DNA of 64,000 bases from Fragilariopsis cylindrus CCMP1102 (taxonomy: Eukaryota > Bacillariophyta > Bacillariophyceae > Bacillariales > Bacillariaceae), in NCBI GenBank assembly GCA_900095095.1, contig FMBT01000454.1:1-64000 (forward strand), read 5' to 3'. Positions 32,320 through 43,350 of this stretch are shown in pieces (within the stretch, counting starts at the first letter, position 1; each line of letters begins with the position of its first letter). The translations under genes and the position numbers were made by a program. The notes beneath the pieces were generated by a model. The model searched no databases. It saw only the letters and a program-made list of their open reading frames with translations, and had not been told where the DNA came from.

Positions 32320-33020
32320 TTTCGTGTTTTACTTCTTCTGATCTTTAGCGTTAACGTGGTGCGAGGAGGTACGGTAGTGTGTTGATAATTTATTTGATAT
32401 GCGGCTATACTATTTGGTGTGGATCTGTTGGCTGTCGATACAATAGAGATTTGATCTTAGTACTATGTTTTACAGTATCTCGTTTGTTTTTTAAGATATT
32501 ATTGTTTTGTTTTTGTTGGTACAAGTATGTATTATAATTTTTATTACTACTTCCTCCGTGCAACGCTTAATTCACCCGCGCTATCGTTTGAAAATTTAGC
32601 AAGTATAAAAGTACGCTAAAACCTTAAAATATTTAGATCTTGTACTCACAAAATAGAGGGTTAAAGTCACAAGTTTCCCTCATCCTCCTTGCAAATTTCG
32701 TCGTTGAACTTGTTAATTAGCCACAAATTTTCAAACGATAGCGCGGGTGAATTAAGCGTTGCACGGAGGAAGTACTGTAGTTTATTAACTACAAATTATC
32801 GAATTAGTTTTGTTCCTAGTATGTTTCAGTCGTGGCTTTCGTTTGGATCTTCCGAAAAAATCGCATCGCCCCTTAAAAATACTTTGCGGGACAACAAAAA
32901 ACTTGAAAAAACAACAACAACGATCGACGATGGACTTAACACAGAGGTCAATATTATTTTTGCAGAAAATACTTTACTCTAAAACAGCCAAGATCATAGA
33001 CAGTAAAAGAAAAAGCGATC
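32320..33020. other. Divergent promoter region containing a MITE
   Basis: Shared upstream region of the GH18-like gene (-) and the second BTB gene (+). It contains the 227-bp inverted-repeat element listed separately. The rest is AT-rich with no recognised motif. Confidence 0.5.
32548..32774. mobile_element. Stowaway-like (Tc1/mariner) MITE
   Basis: Two perfect 50-bp inverted repeats, 32548-32597 and 32725-32774, flank about 127 bp of non-coding DNA. The repeats read TACTTCCTCCGTGCAACG... inward. If the outer TA is the target duplication, the terminal inverted repeat starts CTTCCTCCGT, very close to the CTCCCTCCGT end of plant Stowaway MITEs, which use TA target sites. There is no coding capacity, so mobilisation would need a mariner-type transposase supplied elsewhere. 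The perfect arms suggest a young insertion, or one whose arms are kept identical by structure. Confidence 0.85.
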
Positions 33021-34454
33021 ATGGAAGACGAAGACGACAGCATCAGCATCAGCAACAATGTGTATCACTACGAGATCGTGGGATCTCGAGAAGAAGAAGA
33101 ATTGTTATTACCAGAGCAGGAAATAGCAAAGCGAAAATTGCCCAGCTGGACGAAATCATCTGCTACCAACGATGAGAACGAGGCCGAATGCTCTGACTGG
33201 AGTCTTAACGTTTACTGCAATAATAATGACAATGATGTTGTCTCATATTCTGTTCACAGATTTGCGTTTGTGACACAAAGCGAATACTTTAAAAGTATTT
33301 TCCGTCTGGAGGACACTACCGGAGTAGGGTTTTCTGAATCACATCAAAAATGTAGTACAATCAAATTGCCTTATTCCGTTACCCTTCAACATTTTGAAAC
33401 GTTATTGGATTATTTGTATACGGGAGTATTAAAGGAAGATTCCGGGAATGCAGTTTCAATGGTTTATTTTGGTGATTATTTTGGTATTATTCTTTTAAAA
33501 GACCATGCTCAGAGATATCTCCGGAAGTTGATTGTTGACTGCAAAAGTCGTATTCGCGGCAAGGTGGCTTCTGAATTATTGTGGACGTCTTATCTAGTTG
33601 CGAAAAGTCTATCAATGGAGGACCTATTAAATGCCATTGTATACGCATGTGCCTACCGACCTAAGCTGATGTCAAAGGATACTCATATGTCAACGATTCC
33701 AGATATACAATTTTGGTGTCGTGTATTTGCGGCAAGAAAGAAGACGGATTACGTGAAACATGACAAGGTAGTATCTAATTCCGAGTTGTGGAGTACCCAT
33801 GTGGCCCATTTTATTGAGATAAATACTGCTATTGTTGACATTGATAGTTTTAAAATACTTACTGAAAGTAACAGCCTACCAAATATCTCGGCTGAGGCCG
33901 CTGTCATTCTAATGGAACAAGAACATAAGTTGTCATTAGACGAGGTTAAGAATGAGGATGATGGTCTCACTTGTCTCCAGAAGCGGTGCACGGACGCCCT
34001 ATTTGACAAAGAAACTAGCAACTGGCAAGTATCAAACGCTCGTGTACTTCTACAAGGAAAACTACAGAAGCTCCAACCTTCTGTGTTAGAATCATTACTG
34101 TTACGGATAGTGGATTATAATAAAGGGTGCCCACAAAGATGTCCCGATTATATTAAGGCTTCAGGAGCTGGAATCGAATCTGTTAACGGCGTGTATTTTA
34201 ATTCTGGATTTCTCTATGAAGGAAGACGTATGTTCACTCGACGTGGTATCTATAATGGAGGGGAACAGTTGTTTTCGTTATTCAGGTTTGACACTAGTCA
34301 CTTCGTCATATCATTGGTTTCGAATGATTGTCGTCCACTTGAATATTTTTATTGGGTGGAATCTTCAGACGAATTCCCTCCAGAGAATGGCTGGAGTCTT
34401 TATTCTAACGGTGTAGCACCGTCACCCTCATTACAGTATGGGTTTACACGATAA
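33021..34454 (+). CDS. BTB/POZ-BACK domain protein
   Basis: A BTB-BACK protein, probably a cullin-3 adaptor. Single uninterrupted exon, 477 residues. The BTB core spans about residues 55-135 (YSVHRFAFVTQSEYFKSIF, STIKLPYSVTLQHFETLLDY, LYTGVL). A BACK-like helical region follows (LLWTSYLVAKSLSMEDLLNA, PDIQFWCRVFAARKK). The last 110 residues form a separate C-terminal module (GAGIESVNGVYFNSG, LFRFDTSHFVISLV and PPENGWSLYSNG) that may recognise substrate. The same module is not seen in the BTB gene at 26.7 kb. Upstream Met codons near 32821 are in another frame, so 33021 is the best start. Confidence 0.85.
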   Translation: MEDEDDSISISNNVYHYEIVGSREEEELLLPEQEIAKRKLPSWTKSSATNDENEAECSDWSLNVYCNNNDNDVVSYSVHRFAFVTQSEYFKSIFRLEDTTGVGFSESHQKCSTIKLPYSVTLQHFETLLDYLYTGVLKEDSGNAVSMVYFGDYFGIILLKDHAQRYLRKLIVDCKSRIRGKVASELLWTSYLVAKSLSMEDLLNAIVYACAYRPKLMSKDTHMSTIPDIQFWCRVFAARKKTDYVKHDKVVSNSELWSTHVAHFIEINTAIVDIDSFKILTESNSLPNISAEAAVILMEQEHKLSLDEVKNEDDGLTCLQKRCTDALFDKETSNWQVSNARVLLQGKLQKLQPSVLESLLLRIVDYNKGCPQRCPDYIKASGAGIESVNGVYFNSGFLYEGRRMFTRRGIYNGGEQLFSLFRFDTSHFVISLVSNDCRPLEYFYWVESSDEFPPENGWSLYSNGVAPSPSLQYGFTR

Positions 34455-35091
34455 GAACTATGCAGGTAAAATGCACGCACCTCTGAAAAACGAATACAGT
34501 AGAGCTGCTATTTGTTTTCCGTTTCACGACCATATTGGAATATTTTCATAAAACACCACCACTACGACCGACCGACCGACAATGCTTTTCACCACTAATA
34601 TTGCGTTGCGAACATCTCTACTAGTGCTGCTACGAAAGCGACGATTATTGAAATGGAAAATAATGCACGGAAGTCCTACTTTGTATAGTTAAAGTAAGAA
34701 TGAAATATAGTCTGATTTCGAATCGTACGATAGTCCGCTTTTATTTCTATTTTGATGAAGGAATTCTCCTCCCCAAATTAACATCTAGAATCAACACTGA
34801 TAAAATATAGAAAATAGATGTGATTGATTCCATATCGTCCACGACGATATCGAATCGAATCGAATCGGATTGAGTCAACGCCATTATCGGCTCATCTCTT
34901 CATCCATTCAGCATAAAAAACACCAGCATTCGAGCATGTATCGTCATCGTCAATCTTTTGGTCTATCAGAATGAAATTATTAATGATAATAATATTATTA
35001 GAACAAAAAAAGATCTATAGAACTCTATATATTATGTTAAAGATTATTTGTTGTTGTATGCCGATTATTATTTATTTTTTTAGTGCCGTTG
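34455..35091. other. Convergent intergenic spacer
   Basis: No gene is seen. It includes a (cgaat)n-like stretch near 34850-34870 and an AT-rich right end with possible polyadenylation signals for the methyltransferase gene. Confidence 0.4.
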
Positions 35092-36291
35092 TTAGTCAAA
35101 TGTTATTTTTGATTCCTTCCATTGGTATATATGAATAGTAAAATTACCATAATAACGACCTCTAGCTATGATATCATTTTCTAATATTATCGGGATCGGG
35201 GGCAGAAATGACGAATTATCAAATACATCGATACTACGAATTTCAGTAAAGTATTCTTTTGTCATTAATGTACGAAATTCTGATATACCGGTACGTCCAT
35301 TTTTCATTGCTATTATTACTCGACTATCTCTACAACGAGATAACATCCGACTAATAGTATTAACTAATGGTTGTACTAATGTAGTATCATAAATAACGTC
35401 AGCTGCTAGAATTATATCTGATTGATTCAAATCATATGTATCAATGAGTATATTTTGATTATCAGTATCTTCCCAGTCAATCTTATATGTTTCTATTATT
35501 GGTGGTGGTGATGGTGGTGGTCGTACATCATCATTATCATTATAATTATTATTTGTATGTGTACACGGATTCATTGTTACATGGTACTGCACATGATCTA
35601 ATGTGAATGAATGAAAATCGGTAGCAATCACTCTTTTTGCACCTAAATAACAGGATGAAAGTAATGATGGGACTGCAGATCCACCACAACCTAATTCCAT
35701 GATAGTCTTGCCTTGAAATTGAATATTATCTATAATATCTATATCCATATTCTTATTATTCTTGTTCTTGTTCTTGTAATTGTTATGCTTGTCATTGTTA
35801 GTACTTTGATTTCGCTCTTGGTCAACATTATCATGATAATAATAATTATCATCATTCATCATAATAATATATTTTGATAATACAACGGATGATCCCCATA
35901 ATGCGGATGCCGTGCCATCATTACCACTGGATATCGAACAAGATGAACTATCTGATTTGAAAAGATTTAACGAAATAGCTTCGTGATCTTCTTCCGTTTC
36001 TGATGATGATGTTCCTTTGTGGTTGTTGTTGGCTTTTGGAAAAACTAGTTGGTACCGTGTCATCCCAATCGGATTGAATACCGGTATATGATGCAATGAT
36101 GATGTTGTTGTTATTGTGGTTTTGATAGAATTATCTGTGTTGAACATAGAATGGTCATCATCATCATCATCATCATCATTATCATCATCGTTATTATCAA
36201 CGTCATCGATGTCAACAGCAGTATCTATTTTTGATTGTACGGATACAACAGCGGTAACAATAAAGACGATAAGGAGCAAATGGTTGTACAT
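35092..36291 (-). CDS. Family-16 (METTL21-like) methyltransferase with signal peptide
   Basis: A seven-beta-strand SAM methyltransferase of the MTF16/METTL21 group, whose known members methylate lysines on proteins such as chaperones and elongation factors. Single exon, 399 residues. The SAM motif is MELGCGGSAVPSLL, followed by KRVIATDFHSFTL. The family DxxY motif appears as ILAADVIYDTTLVQPL. The N-terminus is a clean signal peptide (LLLIVFIVTAVVSVQS) followed by Asp-rich low complexity, which is odd because most relatives are cytosolic. Poly-Asp and Asn/Lys repeat stretches and a PPPSPPP run interrupt loops. It could be lumenal (ER or plastid) but this is inferred from the leader only. Confidence 0.8.
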   Translation of the reverse strand: MYNHLLLIVFIVTAVVSVQSKIDTAVDIDDVDNNDDDNDDDDDDDDHSMFNTDNSIKTTITTTSSLHHIPVFNPIGMTRYQLVFPKANNNHKGTSSSETEEDHEAISLNLFKSDSSSCSISSGNDGTASALWGSSVVLSKYIIMMNDDNYYYHDNVDQERNQSTNNDKHNNYKNKNKNNKNMDIDIIDNIQFQGKTIMELGCGGSAVPSLLSSCYLGAKRVIATDFHSFTLDHVQYHVTMNPCTHTNNNYNDNDDVRPPPSPPPIIETYKIDWEDTDNQNILIDTYDLNQSDIILAADVIYDTTLVQPLVNTISRMLSRCRDSRVIIAMKNGRTGISEFRTLMTKEYFTEIRSIDVFDNSSFLPPIPIILENDIIARGRYYGNFTIHIYQWKESKITFD

Positions 36292-36987
36292 TATAGTAGC
36301 TCCGTATCATCGTCACATATACTGTACCAATAAAATGTTGTTTGATTCTACTATTCTATTTAAATACTGTATGGTCGATGATCGATGATCGACGATCGAC
36401 ATCAAGGAGAATCAATCAGGAATCAGGGATATTTTGACAAATAAGATCACGTAAAAATCATAGAATACTCAATACAGTACGGTACAAAACATCATCGAAT
36501 CAATCATCAGTCGCGCAAAATAAAAATTGAGCAGAAATTATTTAGATTTTCCCATCCCCCCATTCTTCACTACATTGAATACTCTTTAGATTGCTCGGAT
36601 TAAAAACTAACATTTGTACTACCCAGCTATGATATCGAAGACTTCTATTATACTTGGTTGGCTTCTACTACCGTATAGGATGAAACAATACTAGAAGTAA
36701 ATTTAATATTCATAGCGATAGCAGGAAAAAGACAATATTCTATTTATTACAATTTATACTAAGAAGTTGATAGAGATCGAAAGAATCTTGAATGGGAAAT
36801 ACGACGAATTCCCTGAAGAAAGTAGAGCACATGAAATAGTAATCGTATAGAATCGTGTCACGTATTTCGATAAATATTACCAACCGTTGGGCGTTTTTTT
36901 TTGGGGGGGGGGGGGGCTACAGTATTACAATGCTGACTAGTATCTTCATATCGGGAATGCAGTTAGCTGGGTGTTATTGTTTTTGCT
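36292..36987. other. Intergenic region with a T9-G14 homopolymer junction
   Basis: No gene is seen in 700 bp. It holds a gatcgatgatcgacgatcgac cluster (36372-36400) and a T run directly followed by a G14 run at 36903-36916, a site where length calls are unreliable. Confidence 0.6.
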
Positions 36988-37848
36988 TCATGCCGATGTG
37001 ACCCATGTTGGAGTTGCCGTTTCGCCGTCGTTTGAGCAGGTCTCTCTATTATTTTCGTCCATAGTATCTAATGTATTCGACTTGTTCAAATCGTATATTG
37101 TACTCGTATGAGCAACCTTCTCAACGTCGATCGTAGATTGGTGTACAAAAATAACGATCGCTTCATCTTTCTTTGCGGTCTGTCTCTTTTCATTGCATCG
37201 ATATAAAATTGTATCTACCAGAACAAAAAAGGCAGCAACAAATGCACAACCTGCAGAACTCAAGAGAATGTTTGTATTTGCATAGGATTTGGCAGTTACA
37301 TGAAATTCAACATTATCATCGAGATATTTTTGGATGTACTCCACCCAGTATAAACTTTGTTCAACCAATGCACCTGTACTAATCCCAGCTTGAACCAGTA
37401 TAATAATGAGATAAAGTCCCATTCCTGCTACTGCCGACATACTGAAGGGACCTTTCTTGTAACGAGCAAGTATATCCATGATGACAAAAAATAAACATGC
37501 AAAGATGGAACATGCGGAACAAATGAAGGGGGCACCAATAAGCCAAGTCAGACTATGACAACCACTATCTGATGAAATTATGAAAGTAGATCCATCATTC
37601 TCAATACTAGGTGGAGCGCAAAGAAGTAAAGGTACAGACACTATTCCTTTATCGGAATCGTAATAATAACCATCGGACGTTGCTAAATCACGAGCTTCAA
37701 GTAATGTAAAAGCTGCTAGGATAGCATAACCAATAATCACTATTCTTGTAAAGATTGTACAAATTCTAGTGAACATATTACAGTCAATTATCATCTTGAA
37801 AAGTCTGTTTAATCGATTGATTCTATAATATATATATGCAGTGTACAA
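36988..37848 (-). CDS. Four-helix membrane protein of unknown function
   Basis: Not recognised. Single exon, 286 residues. Four hydrophobic helices are visible: IVIIGYAILAAFTLLEA, ICSACSIFACLFFVIMDILA, AGMGLYLIIILVQAGISTG and AGCAFVAAFFVLVDTILY. A first loop of about 55 residues holds two Cys (LLLCAPP and SGCHSL) that could pair outside the membrane. The C-terminal 60 residues are polar and acidic. Topology with both ends inside resembles tetraspan (MARVEL- or claudin-like) proteins, but no family motif is identifiable. An alternative start at the internal Met (FKMIIDCNMF) would remove 18 residues. Confidence 0.68.
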   Translation of the reverse strand: MYTAYIYYRINRLNRLFKMIIDCNMFTRICTIFTRIVIIGYAILAAFTLLEARDLATSDGYYYDSDKGIVSVPLLLCAPPSIENDGSTFIISSDSGCHSLTWLIGAPFICSACSIFACLFFVIMDILARYKKGPFSMSAVAGMGLYLIIILVQAGISTGALVEQSLYWVEYIQKYLDDNVEFHVTAKSYANTNILLSSAGCAFVAAFFVLVDTILYRCNEKRQTAKKDEAIVIFVHQSTIDVEKVAHTSTIYDLNKSNTLDTMDENNRETCSNDGETATPTWVTSA

Positions 37849-38155
37849 TGTATTGACGAGTTTTCAAGCACGCGCAACACCTAACAAAATTTCAGACGTG
37901 CTTGTTTGAAGCAGGATACTAATTTCGTTCACATAATGAAAATCTCGAAACGAAGAATGAACGAATGAATAAATCAAAACGAATAACTTCTTTATCGACC
38001 CGAATACTAAGAATGAAGAAGATTAAAAATAAAGAATTTCAAAAAACCATCATCAATACGAATACGATAAATATCTAATAAATAGAATAGCTAGCTATTT
38101 GTTACCCCTACCCGTCCCCCCATTGTAGTTTCTGACAAGATGATATTCCCTAGTT
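37849..38155. other. Short intergenic spacer
   Basis: About 300 bp between two genes on the same strand. It holds the promoter of the four-helix protein on the left and the 3' end of tubulin cofactor D on the right. Nothing further is seen. Confidence 0.4.
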
Positions 38156-38697
38156 TTATTCAGTGTTTGCAGCAAGAAGTAGCATTTTGTCAATCTCAAA
38201 CGCTTTCAACACTTCTTGGATAGCCGCATCTCGATCAATTTCCTGTAGATTCTCATCATCAGATTCCCAATTATGACTCAACAAAATTTGGACCGCGATA
38301 TGATTCTCGCCTAAGTCTGGATCCGTCTCCAATAATCGAACGTATAGTTTCTCTGCAGCGAGGCTACGAATGCGAGGAAACTGATGTACAAGAAAATCAC
38401 ATACAAACGCCACGATTTCTTTACTTTCAACGATAGATGTAATAAGACCTGTAGCAACATTGAGAATGGCTACTATTCGTTGCATATCCATGCAACGTTT
38501 TGATTCCTCTCGAAGCTTTCCAAGTAGAGATAGAGAGAATAGTTTATTTCTTATCAGTTGCTCTATACATCTTCGATTCATCAATATATCAATTGTTTTC
38601 AAAAGAGGAAGAATAACTCTCCCTTCGTATTTGTGTTTGTCAAAAATTTCAAAGAAAACTGGAGTTATTAATAATGTATTGATTCATTGTACATGTC

Positions 38698-38728
<31 letters not shown>

Positions 38729-41700
38729 GAGATCAGAAGGCGGATCGTTTTAAATGTGCACAATATTCCGGGAGTGATAGATTGAAACGAACTTTTTGAT
38801 TGACTTACCAGTTCCTAGACGATCGAGCTTGACTTCGTCAGCACTTCGAACCCATTGTATTAGCACCAACGAAGAATTCTGTGTGACACTTTTTGTCAAA
38901 CCACCCGTGCTAAGTATTAAGCCTGAGATAACATAGCCGAAATATTCATCAATTTCAGCAGCCTTCATCACCATTGGATATGTGATTGACGCCTCTGCCC
39001 AATTTGATGATTGATAAGTAAGGGTACCCTTAAATTGTGGAGGCGTCAGGGCATCAAGTAAAATTTGTCGTTTTGTTATGTACGCTTTGACTGGACTCTT
39101 CTCATCAAGGAGAGTCAATAGACATCCAGCCGCTTCAGATCGTACAGAATCAAGTTTTTCTGAAAATTGCTTTAGTAGTAGTCCTATGATTCGTAAGCAC
39201 AATTCAGTCGAATACAAATCCACACCAGATTCTTCGATGTGCTTCTGGTCGGTCGTTATGGTAGCCAAACTAACGAGGCCGTTCATCGCTGCTAGACGAC
39301 ATTTGGACCCAACATCGCCTCGTTGATCAGTATTATAATCCTCCATCGAACGCATATAAGTATCAAATACTTGTTTCAACTGCACATTAGAAAATGCAAC
39401 AACACATTCGCATTGTTCTCGCGAAGGAACAATTCCCACAGTTTCAAGTATTCGAGAAAGGGAAACAAGTGCGTTCCTTCGTGTCTCTGCGTCCTTGTCA
39501 TTCCCAACCTTTGCATTAGGATGTGAAATTCGACATAGACATGACAAGGAAATGTCGAGAACATCTAAAGAAGGGGCAAGTAGCTTAGCTGGGAGATATC
39601 CCAACGCCAATGAATAACCTCTTGTGGCCGCTGGATTGATACTTGTACGAGCTTCATTTGTGTATTTGTCGACGACTCTTTTCTGTAGTCGATCAGAAGG
39701 CCCTTTTCCACTGACAGGAAAGTAGGAGCGAGCAAGAGCAAATAAGGCCCGACCTGCTTGCTCTTGTATCATTTCGGTCGGGTGAGGGATGCATGTATCT
39801 ATAGAATCCAACAGTCTGACTTGTTGAGGAACTGTCAAAGGGATATGCGACATCGATATACATGCAATCAAGCGACAGACGGCAGCTCGCATTTGTTCTC
39901 CACCTTTGCCTCTATACAGCCGTTTCTTCTCAATGGTAAGGGGAGTTTCTGCTATTAATTTATGTAATTGCGGACTCAGATATCTATTATTTGCATCGAT
40001 CTTTCCAAAGGCAAGCACAACCTCTGCTAGTCCTAGAGTTGCCCCGTGACGCATATGTACGTTCTTATCGTCTAAACAATGTTCAAGTAAATACGGCAAC
40101 ACTTCGTCTACCATAAAATCAGGATTTAAAACCGTTAGCTGATTGAGTGATTGAGATGCTAACAGTCGAATGTCAGGATCCCAGTGTGAAAGTTTTACTC
40201 GAAATAAGTGATTGATGATTGCCGTTTGGTGTTCTTGGAATTGAGCAACGTGTAGGGCGATTGTAGTATACGCATCCTTTCGATTTCCTAATGAAAAATA
40301 GTCAGCTGTAGTCAAGATGGATATCCCATTCTTAAAATTTTGTGCTCCCTGTCGACCAACCATCTCTTGAAAAGCGGCACTTGCTGCCCGACGGCAGTTT
40401 ACTTCTCGATCAAACAAAAAAGCAACGACGACCGATTGTCCAAGTTGTAGCACGAATGGCTTTAGAATTTCGGGCGAATAAGCTCTAGCCAATGCCCAAT
40501 ACGTATAACATGCAGCGTCACGAACATGAGCTCCAACACTTGTCTGTCGACGAGGCAAATCGTAGTGAATAGCCTCGACAATTTTTGGAATCACATCCTT
40601 TAACCGATGCGGTAGTAACAGTCCCCTCCTAGCAAGTTCCGCCAACGTCAAACATGCACCATGCCAATCATTGTCGTTTTGGATGTCGTCGAAGAATTCC
40701 ATTATAGCATCTATGACATCTTCGGCACATATTGCAGGTAACCGACTCGTTATACGTCCTACTCCCTTCGCAGCTGACCATCTAACCACAGTGGACGAAT
40801 CTTTGAGAGCAGCAAGTACCTGACCCATTGCCATTTCAACCTGATCCGGGACAAAAAAGAAATAATCAGCCCCATCTTTTTGATGTGATACATGTGAGGT
40901 ATCGCCATCGGATTTTGTCTCTGTATTGACTGTCGATTTCGTCGGCGATGATTGCTGTTGTCGCTGCAAGTTCTCTTTCAGGGACCGACGTCCCCGTTGA
41001 TATCTCCATGATGCGATACGAGGCGGTAGATACAACACACCAAGCCTCGTCCACCATTTGACTACGAACTTTCGTAACAATAAGTTTGATGGCCGATTTG
41101 TCGCGTTTGATACTTTCTTTATGAGTGACCAATATGGTTCCATAGATGCAAGGACATTTTTACGTTGGGCAGTTGAGATCTTGAGAATCGTTATCAATGT
41201 TTGCAATACTCCCATGGTCGTATAGATATCGCTTTGAATCAATGTTGAATTAGTAGATCCTGTTTCGTCGTTTGATTCCGTTCCTCCTAAGTATTTCTTT
41301 AATACACTTATAGACCAATGTTGAAAAGAATTCCGGAATGTGCTATCTTCTAGATCGGGACGACTCAACCAACATGCCAAACAGGAAGATACAACATCAC
41401 GCGTAGGTCCAGTTTCGGATAGGTATATTGTAGCCAGTCGAAAAAGTTGTGCAACCTGCGTTGTATCAATGACCACCTCACAATCAAATGGTATCTTTCC
41501 AAGTATCCCCATCCAATTCCACATCGAGTATATTGATTCCCATAATTGTGGTCCATCAGTTGTGTCGTCGGTAGGTGACGATTGATTCTTTTTGTGTTGT
41601 TGTTTCAAATCATCCAACATTAGTAGAGATTGCAATACAGGTTCGACGTTCTCCACTTGATGAGGTAAGAATTTTTGTACTTTCTTTCTACCTCGTACCT

Positions 41701-42253
41701 TAGACAAAGCGTAAATTGCTGACAAAATTCGGGGTAGCGGAGAATTCCAAAATTGATCGTAGGATGAATACACATAGCAGTCGTTGTTGTTTGATTGATT
41801 TTTCGTGTTTGTGTTTGTGTTTGTGTCTATGTCTGTGTTTGTATTTGTATCTGTATCTGTATTTGTATTTGTATTTGTATTTGTATTTGTATTTGTATTT
41901 GTATTATCAGTAGTATCATCATCATCATCATCGTCACCTATACAGTGTGTTTGTGAATCTATTTGCATCTTCGACATGATGGAACATGCCGATTCGGTCA
42001 ATTCGTTGACCATAGGTGCAATGTAACGATCTAATAGCGATGGAAGTTCAAGATATTTATCAAATATCTTTCGTAGTTGCGCCAAGGCTCGGTCATTGGG
42101 CTCATAATTCTTGTCTATTCGGTCGACCGTCAGCTCTCGAATGCATTGAAAAGCCTTTTCCTCTTCCTCGAAGAGTACAGCGGCATTGGATGACGCCGAC
42201 GAGGATGATATTGTTGTCGTGCCATCAGTGTAGCCAACATTATCGTCGTCCAT
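38156..42253 (-). CDS. TBCD: Tubulin-folding cofactor D
   Basis: Cofactor D captures beta-tubulin from cofactor A and assembles the alpha/beta heterodimer with cofactors C and E. Two exons, 42253-38809 and 38658-38156 (donor gtaagt, acceptor ctccag), give about 1,315 residues, near the family length of about 1,200. Armadillo/HEAT-like helices run throughout. Diagnostic stretches include LPPRIASWRYQRGRRSLKEN, WSAAKGVGRITSRLP, HGACLTLAELARRGLLLP, LPRRQTSVGAHVRDAACY and YTYWALARAYSP; the second exon adds GRVILPLLKTIDIL. Near the N-terminus a (TN)n/(TD)n repeat of about 25-30 residues, coded by a hexamer-like microsatellite (about 41806-41906), is inserted. Beta-tubulin, its substrate, is the gene 2.3 kb away on the same strand. 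Confidence 0.93.
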
Positions 42254-42671
42254 TGCGGATTCGTCGTGGTCTATTGCAGCTGCACGTAGCCTTTTTCTTT
42301 TATATCATTTTTAAATTTCAACAACAGCTAATGTGAAATGATAATTTATTTTACAAAAAAACAAAAACAAAGCTGTCGAGTCACGAAGGATACATTCGGG
42401 ACTAAAAGCATTTTTGTAAACTGCCATCCACGTAAGCAATCCAGTCACCGCGAACTGAGTAGATCAAGATCAAGATTCGATTTTTCTACGGCATTCCCAC
42501 GCTCCACTGCATGACCACTGACACAAAGAATGCTAAAACTTCAACAGCTGATAACAGCTTGTTCGACACACATCAAATAAATTATCGACATTATTACTTC
42601 GTATCAAGACATAACAACATATAAAAATAAAAATACCGTAATAAAATAAATAATAACAGCAGACAAGCAAG
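42254..42671. other. Divergent promoter region
   Basis: About 420 bp between cofactor D (-) and the plastid-targeted gene (+). No specific motif is recognised. Confidence 0.4.
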
Positions 42672-43350
42672 ATGATGTTCAAATCGGTTATTGTCCTTCT
42701 TTGTGTGTCGGGTACATCGGCCTTTGTTTCCGCTCCCGCAGCTAAGACGACCTTGTCGTCATCGTCATCTCTCGAAATGAACAACATTGGTATGAAGAAG
42801 GCTGCCGCCGCTTTTGTTGCCGCTACATTTGTTCTCGGTAATATCGATGTTGCTCCCGCCTTCGCAATGGATGATTCCGACTTTGGTTTTGGTAGTAGTA
42901 CACAAGTTATTGCCGGTAGAAGTGGAGGCCGTGCAGGTGGACGATCTTCTGCTCGACGTGCACCTTCTCGAGCACCTTCGCGTGCACCTTCTCGTTCCAG
43001 TACCGTTATCAATCGTACTACTATTGTAAGACCACCCGTCGTGTATGGCGGTGGATATGGCGGGGATATGGTGGTGGTTATGGATACAACCCAATGAATG
43101 GATTAGGACTTTCTTTGGGTTGAATGCTATTGGAAATATCGGAAGAGATAATCAAGATTATCGTCAAGAGGGTGAGATTCGAGATACTCAAAGTCAATTG
43201 CAACAATCTCAAGCGCGTGAAGCTGCATTGGAACTTAGATTAAGTAAGCTCGAACAGGGACAGGGACAAGCAATGACTCAAGAGCAACTCCTAATGCAAC
43301 AGCAAATGTTCCAACAACAACAACAGGCTGCAGCCGCCGTTGCAAAATAA
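42672..43350 (+). CDS. Plastid-targeted Arg/Ser-repeat and Gly/Tyr-rich protein
   Basis: Not a recognised family. The leader is a textbook complex-plastid presequence: signal peptide MMFKSVIVLLCVSGTSAFVS with a TSAF motif, a Ser/Lys transit region, then a second hydrophobic signal (KKAAAAFVAATFVLG) ending PAFAMDD, a lumenal cleavage type. The mature part has a Gly/Arg region, three or four APSR repeats, a (GGGY)n stretch, and a C-terminal helix rich in Gln and Ala (QSQLQQSQAREAALELRLSKL) that looks like a coiled coil ending in poly-Gln/Ala. Two frame changes, near 43063 (GGGG run) and 43118 (TTT run), both act as single missing bases. With them allowed for, the Gly/Tyr stretch passes smoothly into the coiled coil. 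Confidence 0.75.

Noticed and set aside
41716-42026. Phe/Val/Tyr/Leu-repeat frames opposite the cofactor D microsatellite
   Set aside because: They are products of reading the hexamer repeat on the other strand.
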